DNA of 64,000 nt from Mesorhizobium escarrei. Lineage in GTDB: Bacteria > Pseudomonadota > Alphaproteobacteria > Rhizobiales > Rhizobiaceae. Position 1 is the first letter of the stretch; each line of letters begins with the position of its first letter. Position numbers and translations under genes: made by a program. The stretch lies in assembly GCF_935825525.1 (NCBI RefSeq), contig NZ_CAKXZT010000190.1:31482-95481 (forward strand), read 5' to 3'. A model generated the notes under the pieces. That model had not been told where the DNA came from and made no database searches. It was given only the letters and a program-made list of their open reading frames with translations. This document shows positions 56,349 to 63,839 of this stretch, one piece after another.

Positions 56349-56978
56349 GAAGGCTTTTCTCGATTTTGCCGAACGGCATCATGCCTCCAGACAAGGTAGT
56401 CGCCCGGCGACGCCTGCACAACCGGTCCGTTGGCGGTTCGATCTGGTTCCCGTCCCACATCGTTAGTTCCGGTGGGCCGGAGTGTCGGCGGCAATGGATA
56501 AGAAAGGGCGAACATCAATGGTTAACAACAGGTTGCGGCAGTAAAGCGGGGCCGTGCCGCGACGAATCGCCATCGATTCCATATGCCATATGGGATCGGA
56601 TTCCGGCAAAGTCTTGCCAAATGCCGGAAAACGACCAAATGTCGCGCCGATCACAGTCATGGCCGCCGCGGCTGCGACAGGCACAGGCATGAAAGCAGAA
56701 GTAACAGAATTGCGCAGCCAGACCGGCCAGCAATCGATTTTTCACGGTGCGATCGTGATCGGCGCCGGCGCGGCGGGGCTGCCGCCGCCCATGCGCAGAA
56801 AAAGGCGGGCGTGCCGACGCTCGTCCTGGAAAAAGAAAGCCGGGCGCAATCTCGCAGCAGATCGTCAGGCAGGGCGATGATTGAAATTGGGGGTGGTGCT
56901 TCCGGTCGGAAACAGCCAAATATCTAGTTTCGTCAAGGCACTCTCCCGAAAACCCAACGCCATTCCCGAAAGCAGGAC
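56349..56978. other. Intergenic region between lptF and pepA
   Basis: 630 bp without an intact gene. Contains the divergent promoter area, an inverted repeat TTCCGGCA/TGCCGGAA at ~56601-56630, and the flavoprotein fragment at 56689. Confidence 0.6.
56689..56860 (+). pseudogene. 5' fragment of an FAD/NAD(P)-binding oxidoreductase, frameshifted
   Basis: From ATG 56689: MKAEVTEL ... HGAIVIGAGAAGL, the GxGxxG start of a flavin-binding Rossmann fold. At ~56780 one base is missing (GGGCTGCCGCC where GGGCTGGCCGCC is expected); in the next frame the protein goes on as AAAHAQKKAGVPTLVLEKESR, the second beta strand with its acidic end. After this the family pattern is lost. The shape suits a flavin-containing monooxygenase or thioredoxin-reductase-like enzyme. 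The rest of the gene is absent. Confidence 0.72.
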
Positions 56979-58493
56979 ATGATGACTTCGAGACCTTCGA
57001 TCGCCTTTGCCAAGTTCGCAGTGCCCAAAAAAGGCAGCGTCTTCGTGCTGGCGGCCAACGATAGCGGTCTCGGCGACCCGGCAAAGGCTTGCGATCCGGC
57101 AAAGACCCTGGAGCGGGCGTTTCCGGTGGCCGACTTTTCCGGCAAGTTCGCCGGCCTGGTCGAAGTGCTGGCGCCGGAGGGCACATCGCTCGACCGGCTG
57201 GTGGCGGTTGGCGCCGGCAAGGTCTCGGCGCTCGACGATCATGCCTGGCTCAAGCTTGGCGGCACCATCACAACATCCTTGCGCAAGGCGACGGAGGTGG
57301 CCATCGTGCTCGACCTCCCGGGTACTGACGTCGGCGGCAGGCAAGCGGCACAGCTTGCCGCGGGCATTCTTCTGCGCAGCTATGCTTTCGACAAGTACAA
57401 GACGAAAAAGGACAATGGCGACGGCCAGCGCGACGGCAACAAGGCCGAGCCCAAAAAGCCGGTCAAGGTGACCATCCACACCGCCGATCCGGCGGCGGCG
57501 AAAAAGGCCTTCTCCGACGAGGTGGCGGTGATCGACGGGGTGCTCCTGGCGCGCGATCTGGTCAACGAACCGGCCAATATACTGGGGCCGGTGGAATTCG
57601 CCGCCCGCGTCAACGAACTGGAGGCGCTCGGCGTCGCGGTCGAGATCCTGGTCGAGAAGGAGATGAAGAAGCTCGGCATGGGCGCGCTGCTCGGCGTCGC
57701 GCAAGGCTCGCCGCGTGGCGCGCGCCTGGCCGTCATGCGATGGAACGGCGGCAAGGCCAAGGACAGCCCGATTGCTTTCGTCGGCAAAGGCGTCACTTTC
57801 GACACCGGCGGCAATTCGATAAAGACGGCCTCCGGCATGGAGGACATGAAGGGCGACATGGGCGGCGCGGCCGCGGTGACCGGGCTGATGCACGCGCTGG
57901 CCGCCCGCAAGGCCAACGCCAATGTTGTCGGCATCATCGGGCTGGTGGAAAATGCCGTCGACGGCCATGCGCAGCGCCCCGGCGACATCGTCACCTCGAT
58001 GTCGGGCCAGACCATCGAGGTGCTCAACACCGACGCCGAAGGCCGCCTCGTCCTGGCCGATGCGCTGTGGTACTGCAACGATCGCTTCCAGCCGAAATTC
58101 ATCGTTAATCTAGCGACGCTGACCGGCGCCATCATGGTCGCGCTCGGCCAGCATTATGCGGGCCTGTTCTCCAACAATGATGAACTGGCGAACCGGCTGA
58201 CGAGCGCCGGGCAGGCGACGCAGGAACGCGTGTGGCGGATGCCGCTCGGCACTGAATACGACAAGCTGATCGACTCGAAAAATGCCGACATGAAGAATAT
58301 CGGCGGCCGCTATGGCGGCGCCATCATCGCGGCGCAGTTCCTGCAGCGCTTCGTCAAGGATACGCCCTGGGCGCATCTCGACATTGCCGGCACCGCAATA
58401 GGCGCGCCGTCCAGTGAGATCAACCAGTCATGGGCCTCCGGCTTCGGCGTCAGGCTGCTCGACCGGCTGGTGCGTGACAACTACGAGGGGTGA
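56979..58493 (+). CDS. pepA: Leucyl aminopeptidase (M17)
   Basis: 504 residues. C-terminal catalytic domain with FVGKGVTFDTGGNSIK (Lys and Asp ligands), GDMGGAAAV and the family signature NTDAEGRLVLADAL. Dizinc or dimanganese exopeptidase that removes N-terminal residues; E. coli PepA also binds DNA. The start at 56979 or 56982 cannot be told apart. holC follows 19 bp later. Confidence 0.96.
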   Translation: MMTSRPSIAFAKFAVPKKGSVFVLAANDSGLGDPAKACDPAKTLERAFPVADFSGKFAGLVEVLAPEGTSLDRLVAVGAGKVSALDDHAWLKLGGTITTSLRKATEVAIVLDLPGTDVGGRQAAQLAAGILLRSYAFDKYKTKKDNGDGQRDGNKAEPKKPVKVTIHTADPAAAKKAFSDEVAVIDGVLLARDLVNEPANILGPVEFAARVNELEALGVAVEILVEKEMKKLGMGALLGVAQGSPRGARLAVMRWNGGKAKDSPIAFVGKGVTFDTGGNSIKTASGMEDMKGDMGGAAAVTGLMHALAARKANANVVGIIGLVENAVDGHAQRPGDIVTSMSGQTIEVLNTDAEGRLVLADALWYCNDRFQPKFIVNLATLTGAIMVALGQHYAGLFSNNDELANRLTSAGQATQERVWRMPLGTEYDKLIDSKNADMKNIGGRYGGAIIAAQFLQRFVKDTPWAHLDIAGTAIGAPSSEINQSWASGFGVRLLDRLVRDNYEG

Positions 58494-58512
58494 GGCCTTT
58501 CAAGGCGCGATC

Positions 58513-58962
58513 ATGGCCGACGTCCTGTTCTATCACCTGACCGAATCGACCCTGGAGGATGCGCTGCCCGGCCTGCTCGAGCGCAGCGTCGACCGCGGTT
58601 GGCGCGCCGTGGTGCAGACAGGCAGCGAGGAGCGGCGCGACGCGCTGGACCAGCATCTTTGGACCTTCAGGGACGATTCCTTCCTGGCGCATGCGACGGA
58701 CCGCGAATCCTATCTGGCCGAGCAGCCGATCCTTTTGACAACCGGCCATGACAATCCGAACGAGGCGCAGATACGTTTCCTGGTCGACGGCGCGGTGCCG
58801 CCGGAGCTTACCGGTTATGAGCGCGCCGTGTTCCTGTTCGACGGCCACGATGCGGCCCAGGTCGAGACGGCGCGCACGCACTGGAAGACGATGAAGGAAG
58901 CCGGCCACGCAGTCACCTACTGGCAGCAGACTTCAGACCGGCGCTGGGAACGCAAGGCGTAA
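58513..58962 (+). CDS. holC: DNA polymerase III chi subunit
   Basis: 149 residues. VLFYHLTESTLEDALPGLL, RGWRAVVQTGS, LWTFRDDSFLAH and VFLFDGHD match alphaproteobacterial HolC. Links the clamp-loader complex to SSB. pepA-holC pairing is conserved. The last 27 bases and the following ~17 are partly repeated at 60721. Confidence 0.93.
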   Translation: MADVLFYHLTESTLEDALPGLLERSVDRGWRAVVQTGSEERRDALDQHLWTFRDDSFLAHATDRESYLAEQPILLTTGHDNPNEAQIRFLVDGAVPPELTGYERAVFLFDGHDAAQVETARTHWKTMKEAGHAVTYWQQTSDRRWERKA

Positions 58963-58979
58963 AGCTGCCGCGTGGCTAT
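58936..58979. repeat. Direct repeat, left copy (holC tail)
   Basis: GACCGGCGCTGGGAACGCAA at 58936-58955 is identical to 60721-60740; the next bases GGCGTAAAGC ... TGGCTATCC match the right copy with small gaps. The left copy contains the last codons of holC. Confidence 0.85.
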
Positions 58980-59240
58980 CCCGATGCCGCTGGCAGCCAG
59001 AATGGCGGCGTAGAAGGCAACATGTACCGAGCGTACGATGCGCGCTCTTGCCACCCGGGCGATCCCTTGACCGGAAGCGGCTTCAGATCGAGCCGCCACC
59101 ACCGGTCGACACACGGAGGAAACCCGCCTTGACGGCCGCATCCATGGCCCTCGCTGCCTGAAAGCCGGAGCCTGGCGGAGCCAAGCCAGAATCAGAATGG
59201 GCTCAGCCAGTGAATTGAGATCGCTATCGTGCGGTAGCGA
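58980..59240. other. Intergenic region downstream of holC
   Basis: No gene supported. A short minus-strand open frame (stop at 58917) reads a hydrophobic stretch (AFYAAILAASGIGIA) that may be the end of a decayed membrane protein. A hairpin GATCGCTA/TAGCGATC (59219-59242) touches the marR stop and may end that transcript. Confidence 0.45.
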
Positions 59241-59729
59241 TCAGCTCTGCTCTTCAGCACCTTCTTCTCCTTCGAATTTCTTCCGCAGCGCCTTCATGAC
59301 GCGGCCGGCCGTTTCGAGGTCTTCGATGGGAAAACCCTCCGCGAGCGAGTTGACACGTGGGTCGTACAAACCGATCGCGGCGTCATAGGTCTGCTGTCCC
59401 TTGTCGGTCAGCACGACGAGGTGCGCGCGGCGGTGATGCGGATTGGGTTCGAACCTGACGAGCCCTTCCGTGGCCAAATCGTTGACGATGCGCTGCACGT
59501 TCTGGCGGTTGGCGCCGAGATCGCGTGCGAGCCACGCGACCGGCTGCAGGCGTTCGGCTGTGACAATGGCGCCGAGGATCTGCCAACGGGCGCTGGTCAA
59601 CCCAAGCGGAGCCACGAGCCGATCGCCCCACGTCAAAGTCAGGTTATTGACCCTGAACAGGCCGAGAATCAGATCGGTCAGGGCTTCACCCGCGGGGGTT
59701 CGGTTTGGGCTCTTCGTTGGCTCGTTCAT
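59241..59729 (-). CDS. MarR family transcriptional regulator
   Basis: 162 residues. Winged helix: SARWQILGAIVTAERLQPVAWLARDLGANRQNVQRIVNDLATEGLVRFEPNP, wing HRRAHLVVLTDKG. Divergent from a monooxygenase gene 100 bp away, with a perfect TTGACAT/ATGTCAA palindrome between them that very likely binds it. Sensor for a phenolic or other toxic ligand is the usual role. Confidence 0.92.
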   Translation of the reverse strand: MNEPTKSPNRTPAGEALTDLILGLFRVNNLTLTWGDRLVAPLGLTSARWQILGAIVTAERLQPVAWLARDLGANRQNVQRIVNDLATEGLVRFEPNPHHRRAHLVVLTDKGQQTYDAAIGLYDPRVNSLAEGFPIEDLETAGRVMKALRKKFEGEEGAEEQS

Positions 59730-59748
59730 TTGTCACCATAGAACGATA

Positions 59749-59766
59749 TTGACATTATGATGTCAA
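59749..59766. promoter_or_regulatory. MarR operator-like palindrome and overlapping promoters
   Basis: TTGACAT, four bases (TATG), ATGTCAA: perfect 7-bp arms. It contains TATGAT on the plus strand and CATAAT on the minus strand as possible -10 elements, so one bound MarR dimer could block both divergent promoters. Confidence 0.75.
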
Positions 59767-59828
59767 TCAGGTACGTGTGCATCATACCAGATCGACATCG
59801 TACAACCAAAATGAAAAAGGAACCTATC

Positions 59829-60197
59829 ATGCCTCTTATGCGCCCCTTGGACCCTGCATTCCCGATCGAACGTCAGATCGCAATCGATGCTGATTCCATC
59901 GTGCTTGTGAATGTATTCACGCTCGACAAGGCGGACGAACAGACCTTTCTTCGAGTCTGGCAGGACGATTCGCTGTTTATGAAACAGCAGCCGGGTTTCA
60001 TCTCGACCCAGCTTCACCGCGCGGTCGGCGAAAGTCCTACTTATCTGAACTATGCCGTCTGGGGATCGACAGCAGACTTCCGGAATGCGTTCATGCATCC
60101 GGAGTTCAGGGCGAAACTCTCAGTCTATCCGGCTTCGGCGGTCGCTTCCCCGCACCTGTTTCAAAAAGTCGGCGTGGCGGGCGTCTGCGTTGCATAG
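59829..60197 (+). CDS. Antibiotic biosynthesis monooxygenase (ABM) domain protein
   Basis: 122 residues from ATG 59829 (AAAAGGAA upstream). Ferredoxin-like ABM fold: SIVLVNVFTLDKADEQTFLRVWQDDSLFMKQQPGFISTQLHR and YLNYAVWGSTADFRNAF. Family members are cofactor-free monooxygenases or haem-degrading enzymes, and many are of unknown role. Under likely MarR control, with a DUF1772-like membrane protein gene downstream, which suggests a small detoxification unit for quinone- or anthrone-like compounds. Confidence 0.85.
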   Translation: MPLMRPLDPAFPIERQIAIDADSIVLVNVFTLDKADEQTFLRVWQDDSLFMKQQPGFISTQLHRAVGESPTYLNYAVWGSTADFRNAFMHPEFRAKLSVYPASAVASPHLFQKVGVAGVCVA

Positions 60198-60266
60198 GCG
60201 TGGCGCCAGCAAGAACCGAAGTCATCAAAATCGAAAGAAAAGAAAAGAAAGGCAGGAGAGATTCCG

Positions 60267-60713
60267 TTGCGACTCCTATTCAACATTCTCGCTATCTCGG
60301 GTTCGGCGATGTTCGCCGGCGTCATGCTGACGATCGGCGTAACGATGGGCGGCTACTGGAAGAGCCTTCCGGCTGCCGAATTCCTCGACTGGTTTAGCCA
60401 GAACGACCGGTTCATCATCAGAACGATCCCCCTTGTCGTCGTTCCGACCCTCATCGGCCTGATCGGTTCGCTCTGGCTCGGCTGGAGCGAGGGAGGAATA
60501 CGTGCACTGTGGATCGGGGCGATCGCCTGTGTCGCTGCCGTTCTGGTTCTCACTATGGCCTGGTTCCTTCCGACCAACGCGCAATTCGCCACCAAGTGGA
60601 TTCTCCTGGATCAGGTGCCCGCCCGGCTAGACACCTGGCTCATGGTCCACAACGTTCGAATCCTGCTCGCCACCGTCGCGTCGGTGCTCGGGATTCTGGC
60701 AGTCGCTCGGTGA
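60267..60713 (+). CDS. DUF1772-like membrane protein, TTG start
   Basis: 148 residues, four membrane helices: LLFNILAISGSAMFAGVML, LVVVPTLIGLIGSLWLGW, AIACVAAVLVLTMAWFL and ILLATVASVLGILAVA. Length and layout match DUF1772, a family that includes anthrone oxygenases of fungi. TTG at 60267 is preceded by AGGAGAG at ideal spacing. Co-directional with the ABM gene (69 bp gap). Confidence 0.78.
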   Translation: MRLLFNILAISGSAMFAGVMLTIGVTMGGYWKSLPAAEFLDWFSQNDRFIIRTIPLVVVPTLIGLIGSLWLGWSEGGIRALWIGAIACVAAVLVLTMAWFLPTNAQFATKWILLDQVPARLDTWLMVHNVRILLATVASVLGILAVAR

Positions 60714-60720
60714 AGGGCGG

Positions 60721-60771
60721 GACCGGCGCTGGGAACGCAATGCGTAGTAAAGCCTCCCATCTTGGCTATCC
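60721..60771. repeat. Direct repeat, right copy
   Basis: Matches 58936-58979: first 20 bases identical, then TGCGTAGTAAAGC ... TGGCTATCC with a 3-base insertion and a few differences. In this copy the holC reading frame is not connected to a gene; it lies 7 bp after the DUF1772 stop. Confidence 0.85.
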
Positions 60772-60877
60772 GCAACCCGGATAGATCGCGGAGCAATTGG
60801 GTCGCGACGCCGAAGAGAGCATCGGACCCAAAGGTGGAAGAACCCTGAAGGGGTGGTTTGCTGATCGTTGAGACGCG

Positions 60878-61600
60878 CTACAACTGAAGCCGTTCAGCCA
60901 AGTCAATGAAGTCGCTGGCCACCAAGTCCCAGGCTTGATCAGGGTGCAGATCCGTGGTCTGCTCTACCCCGTGCTCGGTCGGACGCGGGACAAAGGCTGT
61001 TCGCAATCCGCATGCCCGAGCCGCTGCAAGGTCGCCATTGTGGGCGGCCACAAGACAGATCTCATCCGGCTTCATTGCCAAGACGTCAGCGGTGCGAAGA
61101 TAGGCTTCCGGCGCAGGCTTATACGCTTGCACGACTTCGGCGCCGAGGATCGCATCCCAGGGGATGCGACTACGCTTCGCCATGTCGAGCATGAGGACGA
61201 TGTTGCCGTTCGAGAGCGGCGCAATGATATAGCTGGCCTTGAGCCGTGTAAGGCCGGCCACCGCGTCAGGCCATGGCTCCAATCGGTGCCATGCCAGGTT
61301 CAGTTCGTCCAGCTCGGACGCTGGCACCGAAGCCGGGTCGATCCCGAATTCTGGCAAAACGGCTTCCAGATTCTCCCGATGCAGCACGTCGAGCCGTGTA
61401 AAGGGCCGCCGGCCGCTGCGCACCTCCTCCATCGCTGGGGAGTAACGGTGGCGCCACGCATCCGCGAAAGCGGTAGGAATAGCGGATCCTGCTCCATGCC
61501 GCTTCAGGAACGGCTCAGCTTCGCGCGCCACGCCGCTGCGCCAATCGACGACAGTGCCGAAGACGTCGAATACCAACACGCGTACACCATCCAATACCAT
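60878..61600 (-). CDS. Haloacid dehalogenase, type II (HAD superfamily)
   Basis: 240 residues. FDVFGTVVDWR carries the nucleophile Asp; later PLSNGNIVLMLDMAKR (Ser/Asn), AYKPAPEAYL (Lys) and LVAAHNGDLAAARACGLRTAFVPR complete the HAD site. This motif set is that of L-2-haloacid dehalogenases, which hydrolyse 2-haloalkanoates. Start ATG 61600 has AGGAG upstream; the longer frame is rejected. No transporter partner seen. Confidence 0.9.
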   Translation of the reverse strand: MVLDGVRVLVFDVFGTVVDWRSGVAREAEPFLKRHGAGSAIPTAFADAWRHRYSPAMEEVRSGRRPFTRLDVLHRENLEAVLPEFGIDPASVPASELDELNLAWHRLEPWPDAVAGLTRLKASYIIAPLSNGNIVLMLDMAKRSRIPWDAILGAEVVQAYKPAPEAYLRTADVLAMKPDEICLVAAHNGDLAAARACGLRTAFVPRPTEHGVEQTTDLHPDQAWDLVASDFIDLAERLQL

Positions 61601-61827
61601 CCGTTCGACTCCTTGATCCGCACACCGGCCTCGTTTTCTCCGTTTCACGGCCTGCCAATTTGCTCGGCGATGCGGTCGGGCTTACGCGCGATGACTGCTG
61701 CGCAAATTAGATTGCAAAATAGACAAAGGGCACTGTCACCGATATTCCAGTGGCCTGGGCGCCGGCAACAACCCGGTAGCAGCATGAGTGGAAGGGTGGC
61801 GGGCGCCACCGTCGCGCCGACCCTCTT

Positions 61828-62229
61828 TCATTCGTTTGCCTTGAGCCAGATCTTTTGCGGACCGTGAGTCTTGAAGGGGTATTGTGGATCACTCGGATCG
61901 TAAACGAATGATGGCCCGCTGGCGTCAAGGGGCGGGCACCAACGAAAACTGAACCCGTCGCTTCGCAACGAGAGTTCAAAATCGCAGGCTCCAAATGCGA
62001 GGCCGACCCGGCGTCCCATTACCTTTTGATCACGATGAAAATACTCCCAGGTCATCTTCTGGGCTCGGTCGCTTGGCATCGCCGCGTCCGTGAACTCCAA
62101 GTACATCGTCCAGGCCTTCGGTTTGATAAGGAGGCTCCTAATCGCATCCTCTCCAGGAGCACTATCGGCTCCGAGAGCGGAAACGGAGAGTAGGACGATT
62201 GCGAAGGCGGATCGGATTGCCCGCATCAT
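61828..62229 (-). CDS. Secreted hypothetical protein
   Basis: 133 residues from ATG 62229 (next codon is also ATG). Signal peptide RSAFAIVLLSVSALGADSA. The mature part is ~110 residues, aromatic-rich (WTMYLEF, TWEYFHRDQKV, FSFRWCPPLD) with two cysteines (GACDF, RWCPP). No known family seen. Probably periplasmic. Confidence 0.65.
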   Translation of the reverse strand: MMRAIRSAFAIVLLSVSALGADSAPGEDAIRSLLIKPKAWTMYLEFTDAAMPSDRAQKMTWEYFHRDQKVMGRRVGLAFGACDFELSLRSDGFSFRWCPPLDASGPSFVYDPSDPQYPFKTHGPQKIWLKANE

Positions 62230-62347
62230 GCAGACCCCGTTAAGCACAAATCTGTGCCTTGTTGTAGCGCAGTCAGGGAGGCAAATCAGCAAAATGTCCG
62301 GCATGATCTCGGAATGCCGGTTGTCCGGTTTTGCTGTTGATGGCGTC

Positions 62348-62407
62348 GAATTACGGATCGCGGTAGGGACGCCAATTGCTGAGCGTCCCTACCGCGATCC
62401 GTAATTC
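62348..62407. repeat. Perfect 25-bp inverted repeat
   Basis: Left arm 62348-62372 starts GAATTACGGATCGCGG; right arm 62383-62407 is its exact reverse complement; the loop is ten bases (CAATTGCTGA). It lies downstream of the ridA stop (62455, minus strand) and upstream of the secreted-protein gene. No T-run follows. The perfect match suggests a recent element end or a strongly selected structure. Confidence 0.9.
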
Positions 62408-62454
62408 GTAACTCCGCGGAGCTCAGGACAATTGCGAAAGGCGACCGGCACCAC

Positions 62455-62943
62455 CTATTCCAGAATGACGACGGCCTCCACTTCGAAGAGCATGGGGTCA
62501 ATTGCAAGCTTGGGAACGGGAATCAGAGTCTGCGCCGGCAGCGCCTCGCCGAACATTTTCTTGACGTTTTTGGTCAACACCTCAAGCTTGGACATATCGT
62601 GATCGACCACGAAGACCGTGAGCTTGGCGACCTGATCCGGCCTCGCACCGAGTGCATCGAGGACGGTGCGCAAATTTGTGTAGGCCTGCTCAACCTGGAC
62701 AGCGAAGTCGGGCGACAAGGCTCCCGTGCTGTCTTGGCCGCCCTGTCCGGAGATGTAGGCCACCCGGGCTCCGCGGGGCGTGATCACCGCCGTGCTGTAG
62801 CCATTCGGCGACGGGTCGTAGAGGTTTTGTGGGTTGACGATCGTCAGCTTGAGATCCTTCTCATTGGCTGTCGTGGCAGTGGGAACTCCCATGTTCATGA
62901 TGATTAGCCCTTCGATAAGCAGATGCTTGATTGCGCGTGACAT
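62455..62943 (-). CDS. RidA family protein with N-terminal signal
   Basis: 162 residues from ATG 62943. RidA/YjgF/UK114 fold: VAYISGQGGQDSTGALSPDFAVQVEQAYTNLRTVLDALGARPDQVAKLTVFVVDHD, ending PMLFEVEAVVIL. The canonical catalytic Arg (the R in CxRxE near the C-terminus) is not seen, so imine deaminase activity is doubtful. The first ~28 residues (KHLLIEGLIIMNMGVPTATTA) look like an export signal, unusual in this family. Divergent from a tetR gene. Confidence 0.8.
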   Translation of the reverse strand: MSRAIKHLLIEGLIIMNMGVPTATTANEKDLKLTIVNPQNLYDPSPNGYSTAVITPRGARVAYISGQGGQDSTGALSPDFAVQVEQAYTNLRTVLDALGARPDQVAKLTVFVVDHDMSKLEVLTKNVKKMFGEALPAQTLIPVPKLAIDPMLFEVEAVVILE

Positions 62944-63026
62944 GATTTTCTCGCGTGATGATTTTCTCTTGGCTCTGCGAGGAACGTGCCCGCGCAGCCG
63001 GCATGTGAACTTTAACCTATTCGCGA

Positions 63027-63070
63027 TTGACTCGTACATGGTACGAGTCAAAGTATGGTACGCCGTACGA
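63027..63070. promoter_or_regulatory. TetR operator-like palindromes
   Basis: Site one, 63027-63051: perfect 11-bp arms TTGACTCGTAC / GTACGAGTCAA around ATG. Site two, ~63057-63070: GGTAC-GCC-GTACG with the same GTAC-N3-GTAC core. Centres are 24 bp apart. They lie between divergent ridA and tetR genes, so TetR binding at both is expected. Confidence 0.82.
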
Positions 63071-63140
63071 GGCAATCCTTCAAGATCGACATTCATCGCG
63101 TCGCCGGTCAAGGTCGACGTTCTCAACAGCGAGAAGACGG

Positions 63141-63839
63141 ATGGCAGCCAAACGTAGCGGCGCCCGGGGCAAACGGCCTCAGCGGACAAGTGAGACAAGT
63201 GAGTGGCTTCAGCCCCTGCATGAGCCACGCAGTGAACCGTCGCTCTCTCGGGAACGTATCGTGGCGGCCGCGGTGGAACTGCTTGACGCTCAAGGAGTCG
63301 ACGGATTGACGATGCGTCGGCTGGCCGATCGCCTCGGCTCGGGCGTGATGAGCCTATATTGGCACGTCGACAACAAAGAGGATGTCTTCGATCTGGCGCT
63401 CGACTCTGTGCTGGAATATCGCGGACCGCCGCAAATAGCTCAAGACTGGCGCGGAGAAGTCGTTCATATGCTCGAAGACTGGCGCGCCAGCATGCTGCGC
63501 CACCCTTGGTCGACATTGCTGTTGCCGCGCCGAGCGCTCGGCCCGAACATCCTCAGTCGCCTAGAACTGCTGAGTAAGACCTTGTCCAGAGCCGGTGTTG
63601 CGGACGCAGACGTGAACGTCGCGATATGGTCGCTCTGGAACTATGTGATGGGCGCCACCATCACCCGCGCGAGCTTCGACCTCTCTGACGACGACAGGGC
63701 CGCCGCGCAGCAGCGCCTTACACGTCTCAGTGAACGCTACCCGACAATCGAACGCTCTCGTCTGCTGTTGGACAATGATTGGGACGGCGCTTTCCGGAAA
63801 GGCCTCGGCTTCCTGCTCGATGGCCTCTCTCCGAGATGA
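63141..63839 (+). CDS. TetR family transcriptional regulator
   Basis: 232 residues. After a ~35-residue basic, disordered N-terminus comes the helix-turn-helix (REIVAAAVELLDAQG-like, then TMRRLADRLGSGVMSLYWHVDNKEDVF). The C-terminal domain (WRASMLRHPWSTLLLPRRALGPN) is of the TetR_C tetracycline-repressor type. Divergent from ridA with matching palindromes between. Confidence 0.92.
   Translation: MAAKRSGARGKRPQRTSETSEWLQPLHEPRSEPSLSRERIVAAAVELLDAQGVDGLTMRRLADRLGSGVMSLYWHVDNKEDVFDLALDSVLEYRGPPQIAQDWRGEVVHMLEDWRASMLRHPWSTLLLPRRALGPNILSRLELLSKTLSRAGVADADVNVAIWSLWNYVMGATITRASFDLSDDDRAAAQQRLTRLSERYPTIERSRLLLDNDWDGAFRKGLGFLLDGLSPR

Noticed and set aside
58917..59141. Minus-strand 74-codon frame after holC
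   Set aside because: It overlaps the holC 3' end, lacks a ribosome binding site and has Arg-rich composition except for one hydrophobic stretch; kept only as a comment.
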